Assembly (NCBI RefSeq): GCF_002994745.2
Contig: NC_037091.1
Location: forward strand, 22,325,789 to 22,389,788
Direction: 5' to 3'
Length of the DNA stretch: 64,000 nucleotides
DNA from: Rosa chinensis
Taxonomy: Eukaryota; Streptophyta; Magnoliopsida; Rosales; Rosaceae
Numbering within the stretch: the stretch's first letter is position 1; the number at the start of each line of letters is the position of its first letter. The notes under the pieces are model-generated. The model ran no database searches, was not told where the DNA came from, and saw only the letters and a program-made list of their open reading frames with translations. Made by a program: the position numbers and the translations under genes. Positions 54,990 to 64,000 of the stretch are shown one piece after another.

Positions 54990-56490
54990 TTGTTGCATAA
55001 TGTAATTAGCTAATATGGTCAGATTTGTTAATGAAAATCTATTTCCTGTTGGACAGGCAACACGTTTCTGTGGGAGCGATTGTACCAGTGCCGTAGCAAC
55101 TTGGAGTCTCGTAGAGGACTTTTATGGTATTAAGGCGTTACCTGATGAGTTAGAGAAGAAGGAAGGCCACTGATGCAGCAGCTGCAGATCATCCTTGAAC
55201 AAGATCCATGACAATGGCATGCTCATTGGGATATCAATGACATACAATTAGATAAAATAACTTAACTTATGAACGTACTGATGTAGGCTCTTTCATTTCA
55301 GGTGATGAATTGATGATGGATGTTTGTAATGCTCAGACGTTTACCTGCTAGTATGGCCACGAACTGATTTTTCAAATGTAAACCTCTGTTCTTGCAGTTA
55401 CAACGCTCGTGTGGAAGACATTGTCCCTTATGGTCAGGATTGAGACCTTTGGTCTTGAGGTGTACCCTGAAAAGCTATTGAATGACTCGACTTGAACTAG
55501 CTATAGAATGACTTAACTTCCAGTTCTTGGGTTTGATGTGAAGATCCATAACAGAGGCTTGCTCCTGGGATTATCATTTAGAGAACACATTTTGTTTCCC
55601 ATACTTGCGCTACTCTATGCTACTCTGAAGACGATGTTGAAATGATTTGACTTCATCAATTCATGCCCTGTTTTAGGAAAGCTGTTTTTAGTTTGCAACT
55701 CTAGATACTGTTTGTAATTTGTTCTAATTTGGTGATTTTCACTAAATATAAGCTTCAAAATGCATTTCAAATTCAATAAGCATTGTGGAAACACTACTAG
55801 CGTGCTAAAGTTGTAAACCAAAACCCCTCTTAAGATAAGGAAAGCTAGAGATCTACAATTGTCCCTGGTTATAGCTTCTTAAGAGTGATCAAGTTCTCAA
55901 CAATTTTCATCTGAGACCCAAAATTAAACTAATATTGTACAAACATAACATTATCCGGAACATTATGACTGATTTAATAACAATCAAAATTAACAATCTG
56001 TTGAATTGTAGAACCAATATAGCATAATGAGTATTTTTGGAGATTTGCAGCAAGAAAAAACACCAAGAAGATCATTCTGGGCTTAGAAAGCCCAATCATA
56101 TTATCAATTGCCTCATATTAGCTCTCCACCATCTGACATTGATATTGTCACTCATTAGCTGTTTCCGGTTTTGGATCAAAACAGGGTATAAATACCCACA
56201 TACTTGGGAAAATTCAGCCAGCATAGAGCTCCATATATAGGAGTATAATATAAAGTACTTTCTAATGATCAAATATAAATACAATTATTGCTCGATCATA
56301 TCCTAATTCCGACTAATAGTATAGCTGCCTGAGTTATGAAATCAAATCAACTCCGGTTTCTAAAAAAGGGGTAGGAGATTCCTTAGTTACCCACCATTTG
56401 ATCTTGATTCAAGTACTAGTAGTGACAGAAGAAGAACACCACCTTTGCTGATGCTTAGAGTTGTACCTTCATAATCCCATAATATCCTTC
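54990..56490. other. Intergenic
   Basis: No supported gene. A few stretches between AG and GT sites (55,060-55,200, 55,400-55,460) look transcript-like but have no recognisable protein. The rest is AT-rich. Confidence 0.4.
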
Positions 56491-56754
56491 CCAGGATCTG
56501 TATCATGCTCCATGTTCCTTTTGGCCTTCACCATCTGCAATCCAGTCAAATAAATTAAACTGCATTTCCATTAAACATATAGAACATAGAAAGAGATCAT
56601 CAGCATTAGTAATCACATTTTGATGCTTTCTCTGGTAAGTGAGAGTCTCGGGAATTGCAGTAGAGTCAGCTCTGTAGGCACCAGGGAACTCATTGAGGTT
56701 GATTTTGAGGGTTTTGCCAATCCTGATAGATAACCATAGCAGCAGAGAGATGAA

Positions 56755-57100
56755 CCTGCAATTAGCCGCAATGGAGGCAAGGCCATCGGTACTGAATCCC
56801 TCACAGGACGAAAGCACAAGGAGCTTGAAATTCTTGAAAGACTTGGCAATCAGCTCCAAGATCTCGTCAAAGATCATGATTGAAACCGAAACGGTTGTTG
56901 GCTTTGATCATGTACATCGCAGCAACAGAACTCCCCCTGCGGCACGAATCCACGTGGGCGGAGCGGGCCGGGTTGCCTATCTCCTCGATGAAGCCACTAC
57001 CGCAGTCCGGACACACCATCGGTGAGTCGCCGGAGCTGGTGAAAACCATAACAAAACCAAAAACAAAAAAGCCACTGGAGGTCATTGGACCAAGCGCAAT
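56755..57100 (-). pseudogene. Chimeric fragment: RHC2A-like zinc-finger piece joined to TIR1/AFB-like F-box piece
   Basis: On the minus strand 57,050-56,890 reads SSGDSPMVCPDCGSGFIEEI, then NPARSAHVDS and AAMYMI, like the N-terminal CxxC finger of RHC2A-type RING E3 ligases. The first CxxC pair of that finger is lost. Within about 20 bases, 56,872-56,755 reads [12 protein letters not shown] and [20 protein letters not shown], then CR at an AG-GT exon end. This is a conserved LRR segment of TIR1/AFB auxin receptors. Fusion of two unrelated gene pieces suggests capture by a Helitron or MULE, but no flanking transposon ends were found. A short open frame spans parts of each, with a stop between them. 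Confidence 0.65.
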
Positions 57101-57794
57101 CGGAAGCTGGCGCCGGCAACGGTGGTTAATCAATTTGGCTGGAGGAGACGTAGTCGTCGATGAATAGAAGCTGCGTCACCTTCGATTTGAACCAATTGAA
57201 ATCTGAATCAAATTGGAGAGAGAAACTCTGATCAAAATCGAATCAAGCTTTTAGGTTTTGAAATTTCTAATAAAAGAGAGAGAAAATTTGAGCTCTGGGA
57301 TTTTGAATATAAAGTTATAAACGTGGATTGCTTTAAGGGCAGAATCGGAATCAAAAAATTGAAAAACTAACCTTTTTTAACATCATCTTATTATTCATAA
57401 GGACTAAATTAATATTAGTAACAATTTATTATGGACCTTTCTATCAAGTGGAAAACTAGGTGATATTTTTATCATTTCACACTCTAATGTGACATTTTCC
57501 ATCATTTCCCTTTTACTTATCCCATTATATATTAGTAGACTTCGATTTATCCCATTATAACAAGAATTGACTCTGTTATAACTCTTATTCACATTTTTCT
57601 GTTATATAATTATTAATTATCAATTAAATGATATAAGAAGGGAGAACATAATGAAATATCTGCTGACAATGTCTTATGGTGCCTAACACGCAGAGCTCAT
57701 TCACTTATGCAATTGAAGTAAAAATTAGACATGCTTTACAGAGTGATAGAGCTAATACCAACTACAAAGTAGATTGAAGCTGGAATACCATGTG
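57101..57794. other. Intergenic, upstream side of the chimeric fragment
   Basis: 57,101-57,330 may be the former 5' leader of the RHC2A-like piece (rich in AGAGAG and GATTCAAAT words). The rest to 57,794 is AT-rich with no gene. Confidence 0.35.
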
Positions 57795-58556
57795 CAGATG
57801 ATCAGTGCCGGCCCTGAGGCTAGGCGAAGCAGGCCCAAGCCTAGGGCCTCATATTTTAGGGGCCTCAACAATTTTTATTATGTAGGCCTGCAGAAAAAAA
57901 AAAAAAAAAAAAAAAAATCAATCTAAACCACTTTGTGTCTTCGTACACGCAACATGACCCTCTGTTTTCAATACTTCCATAGTTCTATCAGATTGAGACG
58001 CAAAGCAGTAGAGAGGAGATGATTTTCCTCTTTCTAAGTTCAAGTTTTTGAAGCACTTTCTCAATCCAAGACAAAAATCCAATTATAATTGAACATCTCA
58101 GAAGGTTTCCTCGGTGGCTATCGAAAATCCAATTGTGATTGAGAGGATCAGATGAAAAAGTAAATTCAAGAGACTGAAAAGTTGATTTTATCTTCCAAAA
58201 ACGCAAAAAGGTAAGATCTTTGAAGGTTTTTATTTTCGATTTTGAAGAAATTTTGGTTTTTTCGTTCTCTATTTGTGTTTTTGATGCTCTTGGCCTCTTG
58301 TATTCCATTCCTTTTCAATTTTGGTTTGAAACATGTAATTATGAAATCATGATTTATAACATTTATTGAAAATTTAAGACTTGTGAACTATTTAAGATAT
58401 TGCAGAACAATGAACAATGATTTTGTTTCATCTTTGTTTTTAGGGATTTTAGAGTTATCAGTTATGCATGTTTCAACTTTCGTCTCTGTTTCATTCATTC
58501 TCTGTTGAAAATTTGCTATATGCCTGAGGCTTTCTATATGATATTCTTTAGGGGTT

Positions 58557-58905
58557 CACGTAATTGACCATGTCACTGACCAAGTAACTGGTCATGTAAC
58601 TGGTCACGTAACTGACCATGTCACTGACCATGTCACTGACCAAGTAACTGGTCATGTAACTGGTCACGTAACTGACCATGTCACTGACCAAGTAACTGGT
58701 CATGTAACTGGTCACGTAACTGACCATGTCACTGACCAAGTAACTGGTCATGTAACTGGTCACGTAACTGACCATGTCACTGACCAAGTAACTGTAACTG
58801 GTCATGTAACTGGTCAAGTAACTGACCATGTCACTGACCAAGTAACTGTAACTGGTCATGTAACTGGTCACGTAACTGACCATGTCACTGACCAAGTAAC
58901 TGTGA
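58557..58905. repeat. 48-bp tandem minisatellite inside the hAT element
   Basis: About seven units of 48 bases run CTGACCATGTCACTGACCAA followed by GTAACTGGTCATGTAACTGG and TCACGTAA, with some units shortened or carrying an extra GTAACT. Because 48 is a multiple of three, a 145-codon minus frame with a 16-residue repeat (SDMVSYVTSYMTSYLV) stays open. I regard that frame as a by-product. Confidence 0.9.
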
Positions 58906-59107
58906 GCACACTCTTGTATTACAAGATCATAGCTGTGAGTTTCTTCAAATTGAACAACTCTGTACCTACCACTTGATTTATCCAACTTAATGATATCTAA
59001 GCAGATTATAGCAAAGAGAATCCAAGCAGAGAAGCCGTTGTTTTGGGTGAGACATGTTTATATAGTTTATTGAACTTCATCTTCTTCTTTTTTTCTAAAC
59101 CAGGTTT

Positions 59108-59682
59108 GAGCAATTTAAGACTTTTGAAGAGAATTTGGGCTTTTGTTTGATTTGGACAAGTTAAGGTCTGCAGATAGAGATAGTTTGAAGAGTTTTTGTG
59201 CTAACCTTACAAATTTATTAAAGCATGGCGAGATTTCTGATCTTAATGAAGATGATCTATATCAGGACTTACGAATGTTGAGTGAAGATTTACCCAATGA
59301 AACAAAAAGAGCTATTGATGTGTTGAATTACATAAAAGAAGTTGATGGCTGTTATCCAAATGCTTGGATTGCTTATAGGATTTTGCTAACTATACCAGTC
59401 ACAGTTGCCTCTGCAGAAAGAAGTTTTTCAAAGTTGAAATTGATCAAATCTTACCTTCGGTCTACTATGTCACAAGAGAGATTGAGTGGTTTGGCTATGA
59501 TATCTATTGAAAAAGATATTGTTGGAAAACTTGATTATGTAAATTTGATTAGTACCTTTGCATCTAAAAATGCAAGACGAGTCATATTTCAGAGATACTT
59601 TGAAATTGAGATATTATTTTCTTTTGTAATGTTTGAGCATTTATTTTGGGGCCTCAAATTTTTTCCTGCCTTGAGCCTCTAA
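59108..59682 (+). pseudogene. hAT transposase C-terminal part
   Basis: The frame reads DLDKLRSADRDSLKSFCANL, then DDLYQDLRML, CYPNAWIAYRILLTIPVTVA, SAERSFSKLKLIKSYLRSTM, QERLSGLAMIS. PVTVASAERSFSKLK and the following segment form the hAT dimerisation domain, in the form found in plant Tip100/ZMYM-like hAT proteins. The N-terminal BED zinc finger and most of the catalytic domain are missing; their place is taken by the minisatellite region. Listed start codons are not meaningful because this is a 3' fragment. It cannot be active on its own. Confidence 0.85.
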
Positions 59683-59709
59683 ACTCACAGGGCCGGCCCT
59701 GCAGATGAT

Positions 59710-60091
59710 AATGATTTTCCCGCACCCAGACAAAATGAAGCATATATCCTGATGATTCCAGATTCCAGATTCCAGATTCCAGAACCGGACAAATAGTACT
59801 CAAAAGGGATTCAATTTGGGATTACGTTTTTGCCCTGAATGGTTCAGCATATAAGAAGCATCTGCAGTAGCATTCCAATTCGAGGAGCCTTTATGAACGT
59901 CAGCACCCACTTTCAGCCGACAACATCCTTATACGTCAAAATCGACGTCAGAACCCATTAGTGATAATTTACTTTGTTGAACACTCTTTTGTTCTGACTC
60001 AATCAAAATATTTTAAAAAGTGTAAGAGTAATATATATGGTTATGAAACAGGGAAGAGGGCTAAGACTGCTCTTTTAGGTTGATCCCTTCT
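59710..60091. other. Intergenic
   Basis: No gene. GATTCCAGATTCCAGATTCCAG is a short triplet at 59,756-59,781. Confidence 0.5.
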
Positions 60092-60100
60092 GTTCTGATG

Positions 60101-60294
60101 GGCCAATTCTTAGGTGCGGGTAGCCGCACCACGTGTACGGTGCGGCTGCCCAATCAAATCTCAGAAATTTTTTTCTTTGTTCCGAAATTGTCCCTGATTT
60201 TTAAATGTGAAATACCCAAAATACCCCCCTGCTAGGGGAATGATTGGTCTGCTGCACCACGTGGCGGTGCGGCTGCCCCACGCAAGAATCACTC
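60101..60294. mobile_element. Mutator-type MITE, 9-bp duplication GTTCTGATG
   Basis: The 194-base element has imperfect inverted ends (ATTCTTAGGTGCGGGTAGCC and inverse ATTCTTGCGTGGGGCAGCC, then CGCACC and ACGTG). It is flanked by the perfect 9-bp repeat GTTCTGATG (60,092-60,100 and 60,295-60,303). Confidence 0.8.
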
Positions 60295-60303
60295 GTTCTG
60301 ATG

Positions 60304-60900
60304 TTATAGTACTACTTCTGCCTTTGTTTTTGTCACTTTCTTTTTTCAAGCAGTAAAATGGAACTGAAAAGCTAAAAGTTATACATATCAGGATTCTTTG
60401 CATACAATTAATTGCATAGAACTAAATTTTCCTTTTTTTTTTTTTTTTTTTTTTTTTTTCAACTTGATTTCAGTCCTAATGTAGACTTTACCTCTGATTC
60501 CTGAATTCAACTTTACCTCTGAACTACGTACATGGACATATTATACACTCTTACTGACATTTGGATACACTTTGATGTTCTGTGCCTTCAAATTATCAAG
60601 ACTCTTTTTTTGTACTTGAACCTTAAATGCAAACTCATTCGAATCCACTTACAATTATTTTATTTCAATGGGATCCTTATTTATGCACTTCTGTAGGTCC
60701 ACTGTAGACAGATGAATCATGGAAGTAAGTTCCTTTCAAAAATATCAATCTATGAACAATGTCAACAATATTGAAACAAAGTGCCTTCACGACTTATACC
60801 TTCTCTTCTAATACAGTTTCCCTCTCATTTTCAGCTTGAACAAAACATAGAGCATATATACATTGCTTCGTCACATAAGACTGTATCAGATTACTTTCAA
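60304..60900. other. Intergenic with a T run
   Basis: A T run at 60,432-60,459 is the main feature. No gene is seen before the RPA-like exons. Confidence 0.4.
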
Positions 60901-61838
60901 AATCAGAGTTTGTGCATCCAGACTGTAGAGACCGAAAAAGTATAACAGTAACATATACGATGGCCTCCATTATCTGTTAGTCGACGAAGAGGCAAGGTTT
61001 TTACAATTTTCTTTTTACAATTACCATAATTGTTTCAAAACTCTTAACATTACTTTCTTCATTTCTAAGTCTGTGCAGGCACATACTATTCACGGTTTAA
61101 TTGAGGAATCTACTGATCCTTACATGTCCAAAAAAATGGAAGAAGGACAGGTGTATGACATTACCAATTTCTATAACCGAAAACCTGTATCAAAATATAA
61201 AGTTGCTGGTCACGTGGTAGAAGAGTGTTTCAATGAGTCAACAAAGTTTGAGCCTGTAATGGATGCATTCCCTCCAATCCCAGAATATTCATTTAACTTC
61301 CTTCATTTTGACAACTTGGAGGACCAGATGAGGACTCAGACAGTACTTAAGGGTATGTTTATCAGTTCTAAATAAACAACTTCTAAATTTATACATTATA
61401 TTAAAAGTCAAATCATGCTAACAATTTTTATTTTTATTTTTTATGCAAGATGTTTACGGTTGTATCAAATCACTGATACCAGAACATCAAGTTACTGTTA
61501 AAGACACTGGAAAATCGGAATCAAAATGTGAAATCTTTGTAGAAAATTTGAGGTACGTTATTTCCAGATTACTTGTTCCATTACATATATTCAATGCGGA
61601 AAATTCTAAGGTGCTGGGCTGTTTGCTATACAACCATTTTTTTGAATATATTAGACCGTTGGATTAATAATATATCCAATGGCCTTGAATATTTAAAAGG
61701 TTGGTAACCTGTTTACACCTTAACCAAATCATTAGTAATTAATTATAGAATCTTTTTTCTCTAAAAAATAAAAAAATAATGAGTCTTTTATTACTAATTA
61801 AGTGCATCATTAGTACTTTCCTTAATGGATTATAACTG

Positions 61839-62022
61839 CAGTGGTGTTCACCTGGTCAGTTGCTGACCAAAGAATTTATGCTCAACAACTCTTAGATTTA
61901 CATCAAAGGGTGGAAAACAAAACACTTCAACTTAATATTAATTCTCTCTGCCTTTCGATTTACATCCAAGGGTGGTTGAGCATTATTTTCTTGGTCAATA
62001 ACTGACTAGGTGAACATTTTCG
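61839..62022. mobile_element. Mutator-type MITE in an RPA-like intron, 9-bp duplication TTATAACTG
   Basis: The 184-base element has inverted ends containing TGTTCACCTGGTCAGTTGC and the inverse TGTTCACCTAGTCAGTTAT. It is flanked by the perfect 9-bp repeat TTATAACTG (61,830-61,838 and 62,023-62,031). Confidence 0.85.
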
Positions 62023-62164
62023 TTATAACTGAGGTCTACTTTGAGTAATTTATCATTAAATAAAATAATTACTTATATGATGACAATATATTACCTTATA
62101 GATGTGGAAATTTAATTCTAGTATGGTATTTATTCCACATACTATGATATCTATAAAAAAAAAA

Positions 62165-62930
62165 AATAATAAATAAAAAGGGAGAAATGATGAAAAATGT
62201 TGTAAAAAAATGTCCTCTTTTTGGTAATTACAAGGTCTAGGACCACATTTACAAGTTTATGAATCATTTATAAAATTAAAAACGAATGTGTTGTTTTGGA
62301 TGATAAATCTTCATATTTTAGACTAAAGCGTGTGTCCTCATTCATGTTATAGAGCTCTCAACTGTGTAATTGGGTGGTACCTTATGTAATGTTCCTCATT
62401 GAAAAAATAATTACATCACTGACAACGATTATTACCAATATAAGGATAAATGATCAAAAATATTGTAATAAATGTCCTGTTTGTGGTAATTACAAGGTCT
62501 AAGACAACATATACTACTTTATGAACTATTTTACAAAATTGACAACAAATGTGTTGTACAAGTGGTAAATCTTCATATTTCATACCAAATAGAGTATGTG
62601 TCCTCATTCACGTAATAAAGGTCTCAAATGTGTAATTGGGGTGTATCTTGTGTAATCTTTCTCATTGAGAAAATAATTACATCTCTGACAACACTTATTA
62701 CGAATATAAGGACAAATGATTAAAAATATTATAATAAATGTCCTGTTTGTGGTAATTACAAGGGCTAAGACAACATCTACCAATATATGAACCATTTTAT
62801 AAAACTGACGACAAATGTGTTGTACAAGCGGTAACTCTTCATATTTATACCAAATAGAGCATGTGTCCTCATTCACGTAATAAGTTCTCGATTGTGTAAT
62901 TGGGGTAAACATTTTGGTATTTACTCTATT
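62165..62930. repeat. Tandem repeat of about 245-260 bp, three copies, in the large RPA-like intron
   Basis: Copies start near 62,165, 62,406 and 62,669. Each contains AAATGTCCT-TTTGGTAATTACAAG, AATGTGTTGT, TGTGTCCTCATTCA and GTGTAATTGGG. Copies 2 and 3 are closer to each other than to copy 1. Open frames on the minus strand here are products of the repeat. Confidence 0.8.
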
Positions 62931-63023
62931 TAGGACAATATTTACAGGTATATAGACAATATTACAAATTGATGACAAATGTGTTGTTAAATTGGTATTT
63001 TTTTAAAAAAAAAATTGCCATGT

Positions 63024-63075
63024 GTCAAAATTTGAATGGATAACCTGATGACCAATTCATCAGGTTACCATTATA
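63024..63075. repeat. Short perfect inverted repeat
   Basis: AACCTGATGA and TCATCAGGTT are separated by five bases at about 63,040-63,066, forming a 10-bp stem. It may be the remnant of a small element. Confidence 0.5.
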
Positions 63076-64000
63076 TTAAATTTTTATATATTAAAAAAAT
63101 AAAAATAAAAAGTATGAGATACGGGAGGGTATTGTAGCCTGTCTCTATTCAATGCTTTAACAAGAAATTGAAAACCACCTTTTGAAAAATGCAGGAGGGA
63201 GGATATCAGAATTACCTTCTGGGGTGACATAGCTAGAGAGTTTGATATGGAAAGAGTTAAACAGTTATCCCCACCAGTGCTCGCTGTATTCACAGGTTTA
63301 AGGTTGACCAAATTCCAAGGTAAACATTAATTAAAAACAATGATACTGATTATTTTTACAGCTGACAACTACATATAATTATTTTTTTAACTTACAGAAC
63401 GGGTAACAGCAGCAACAACAGGCCATACATGCATCATCATCAATCCAGATATTCCAATAGCAAATGAATACAAAGCTGAGTGAGTCATTTTTATTACAAC
63501 ATTGCTGTATCAGTCAAATCATTCATCTAAAGTCAAAATTCCAGCATTGCCAGTTCAAAATATTAATCCCACAGTGTAAACAAATTCCAAGTTCTCGAAA
63601 GCAGGCGACAAAGTGAAAGTACTTCCTGTACCTTTCAAACGGCCAACAGCAGAAGAGATGAAAGACAAAACAACAAAGTCGGTCTTTGAATTAAACACAT
63701 GGATCCAGATATATGCATGATATGACAAATAATTTTCATTTCTACGTTCCTCTAATTACATATTTGAGTAAAAATATCTTACTCAAGTGTTTGCACTTTT
63801 CATTACAGAATAAAAGTGTATTGCACTGCTTCGATCCTCCGGTTTCCAGTCCATAATGATTAGTGGTATAGAGGCTGTTCAAAGTGTTTTAAACAACTGA
63901 AGCAAAGAGAGGACAGTGGTGAATTAATTTGTCCTAAACATGATGTGCAAATAGCTGTGCCATGGTAAATCAACTAACAACCTTATTTCCAAACATTAAT

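Larger units (their letters stand above)
57803..59701 (+). mobile_element. hAT transposon, 8-bp duplication CAGATGAT
   Basis: The terminal inverted repeats are CAGTGCCGGCCCTGAG at the left and CAGGGCCGGCCCTGTGAG (inverse of the right end). The perfect 8-bp target duplication CAGATGAT flanks it (57,795-57,802 and 59,702-59,709). Subterminal GGGGCCTCA words occur near both ends. It encodes only the C-terminal part of a transposase and contains a minisatellite, so it is an internally deleted copy. Confidence 0.93.
60901..63965 (+). pseudogene. RPA1-like (replication protein A 70 kDa subunit) gene, decayed, multi-exon
   Basis: Exons were read from splice sites and frames: about 60,901-60,996 (KIRVC..., DGLHYLLVDEEA, with a TAG in place of a likely Trp codon), 61,079-61,352 (AHTIHGLIEEST, YDITNFYNRKPVSKYKV), 61,450-61,552 (DVYGCIKSLIPEH, KCEIFVENLR), 63,195-63,319 (REDIRITFWGDIA, PPVLAVFTGLRLTKFQ), 63,398-63,479 (GHTCIIINPDIPIANEYKAE), about 63,573-63,715 (NKFQVLESRRQSES, then a frameshift to PFKRPTAEEMKDKTTKSV) and a last piece near 63,860-63,965 (CFKQLKQREDSGELICPKHD, the zinc-binding part). 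The order fits two OB folds and a zinc-binding C-terminal domain that bind single-stranded DNA. Stop, frameshift and degenerate last exon indicate a pseudogene. Such RPA-like genes are abundant in plants, and some travel with Helitrons. The 3' end may continue past the window. Confidence 0.78.

Noticed and set aside
58557..58905. Regular direct repeats that could suggest a CRISPR-like array
   Set aside because: The units are contiguous 48-bp copies with no unique spacers, in a plant hAT element. It is a minisatellite.
60432..60459. Long T run as a terminator or poly-A tail of a retrogene
   Set aside because: No coding or SINE body could be tied to it, and no flanking duplication was seen.
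62416..62978. Minus frames in the RPA-like intron
   Set aside because: Both are readings of the 250-bp tandem repeat and resemble each other only for that reason.

Overview
This window is plant nuclear DNA, most likely from a eudicot. The evidence is spliced genes with GT-AG introns, a receptor kinase of the Xa21/EFR/FLS2 type, a pentatricopeptide gene, and a mixture of plant transposons: Ty3 Tat and chromovirus elements, Ty1/copia, CACTA, Mutator-like, hAT, PIF/Harbinger, Helitron and SINE. The look of several families suggests Rosaceae, but that is only an impression. No bacterial, organellar or viral genes were seen. Only one ordinary host gene looks intact.

Positions 1-23,222 are a nest of transposons inside a single long terminal repeat (LTR) of a chromovirus-like Ty3 element. 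Pieces of that LTR survive at 8,210-8,668, 10,245-11,025 and 22,761-23,222. It is interrupted by a Tat-lineage Ty3 element on the minus strand (left edge to 8,209) that carries an antisense coiled-coil ORF. It is also interrupted by a 1.57-kb Mutator-like element (8,669-10,235) and by a copia element on the minus strand (11,026-22,755, with an AAATG target duplication). The copia element is itself split by a 5.07-kb CACTA transposon (12,353-17,425, CAT duplication). That transposon carries spliced exon fragments of at least three unrelated host genes: a bHLH79-like transcription factor, a P5A ATPase (PDR2-like) and the plastid protein ORANGE.

Positions 23,223-33,850 hold a ~450-bp direct duplication with a 781-bp PIF/Harbinger-type insert in one copy. 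Next come a broken 5' fragment of a PB1-domain Raf-like kinase gene ending near a SINE-like insert, a possible last exon of an FGGY-type sugar kinase, and a long-TIR DNA element that contains a solo LTR (29,221-31,351, ACTTC duplication). A clear tRNA-derived SINE (32,121-32,309) and another TIR element follow. Positions 34,022-37,841 encode a complete two-exon LRR receptor kinase of 1,110 residues with a non-RD kinase domain.

Positions 38,826-52,260 hold a solo chromovirus LTR (38,831-41,352, AATGA duplication), a copia gag cut off by a second chromovirus LTR (43,245-45,952), the 3' end of that chromovirus pol, and an abrupt junction to a Helitron helicase. The helicase is split by a 4.08-kb non-autonomous LTR element (47,129-51,211, GATAC duplication). 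Positions 52,525-53,501 are a pentatricopeptide pseudogene.

Positions 53,960-64,000 hold an inverted minisatellite built on GTCAC/GTGAC words, a chimeric fragment that joins RHC2A-like and TIR1/AFB-like pieces, and a hAT element (57,803-59,701, CAGATGAT duplication) with a 48-bp minisatellite of the same words inside it. They end with two short Mutator-type MITEs with 9-bp duplications and a decayed, intron-containing RPA1-like gene that runs to the window's end.

Functionally, the only likely working host product is the receptor kinase, a probable plasma-membrane immune or developmental receptor. The rest is mobile DNA, captured gene pieces and pseudogenes.
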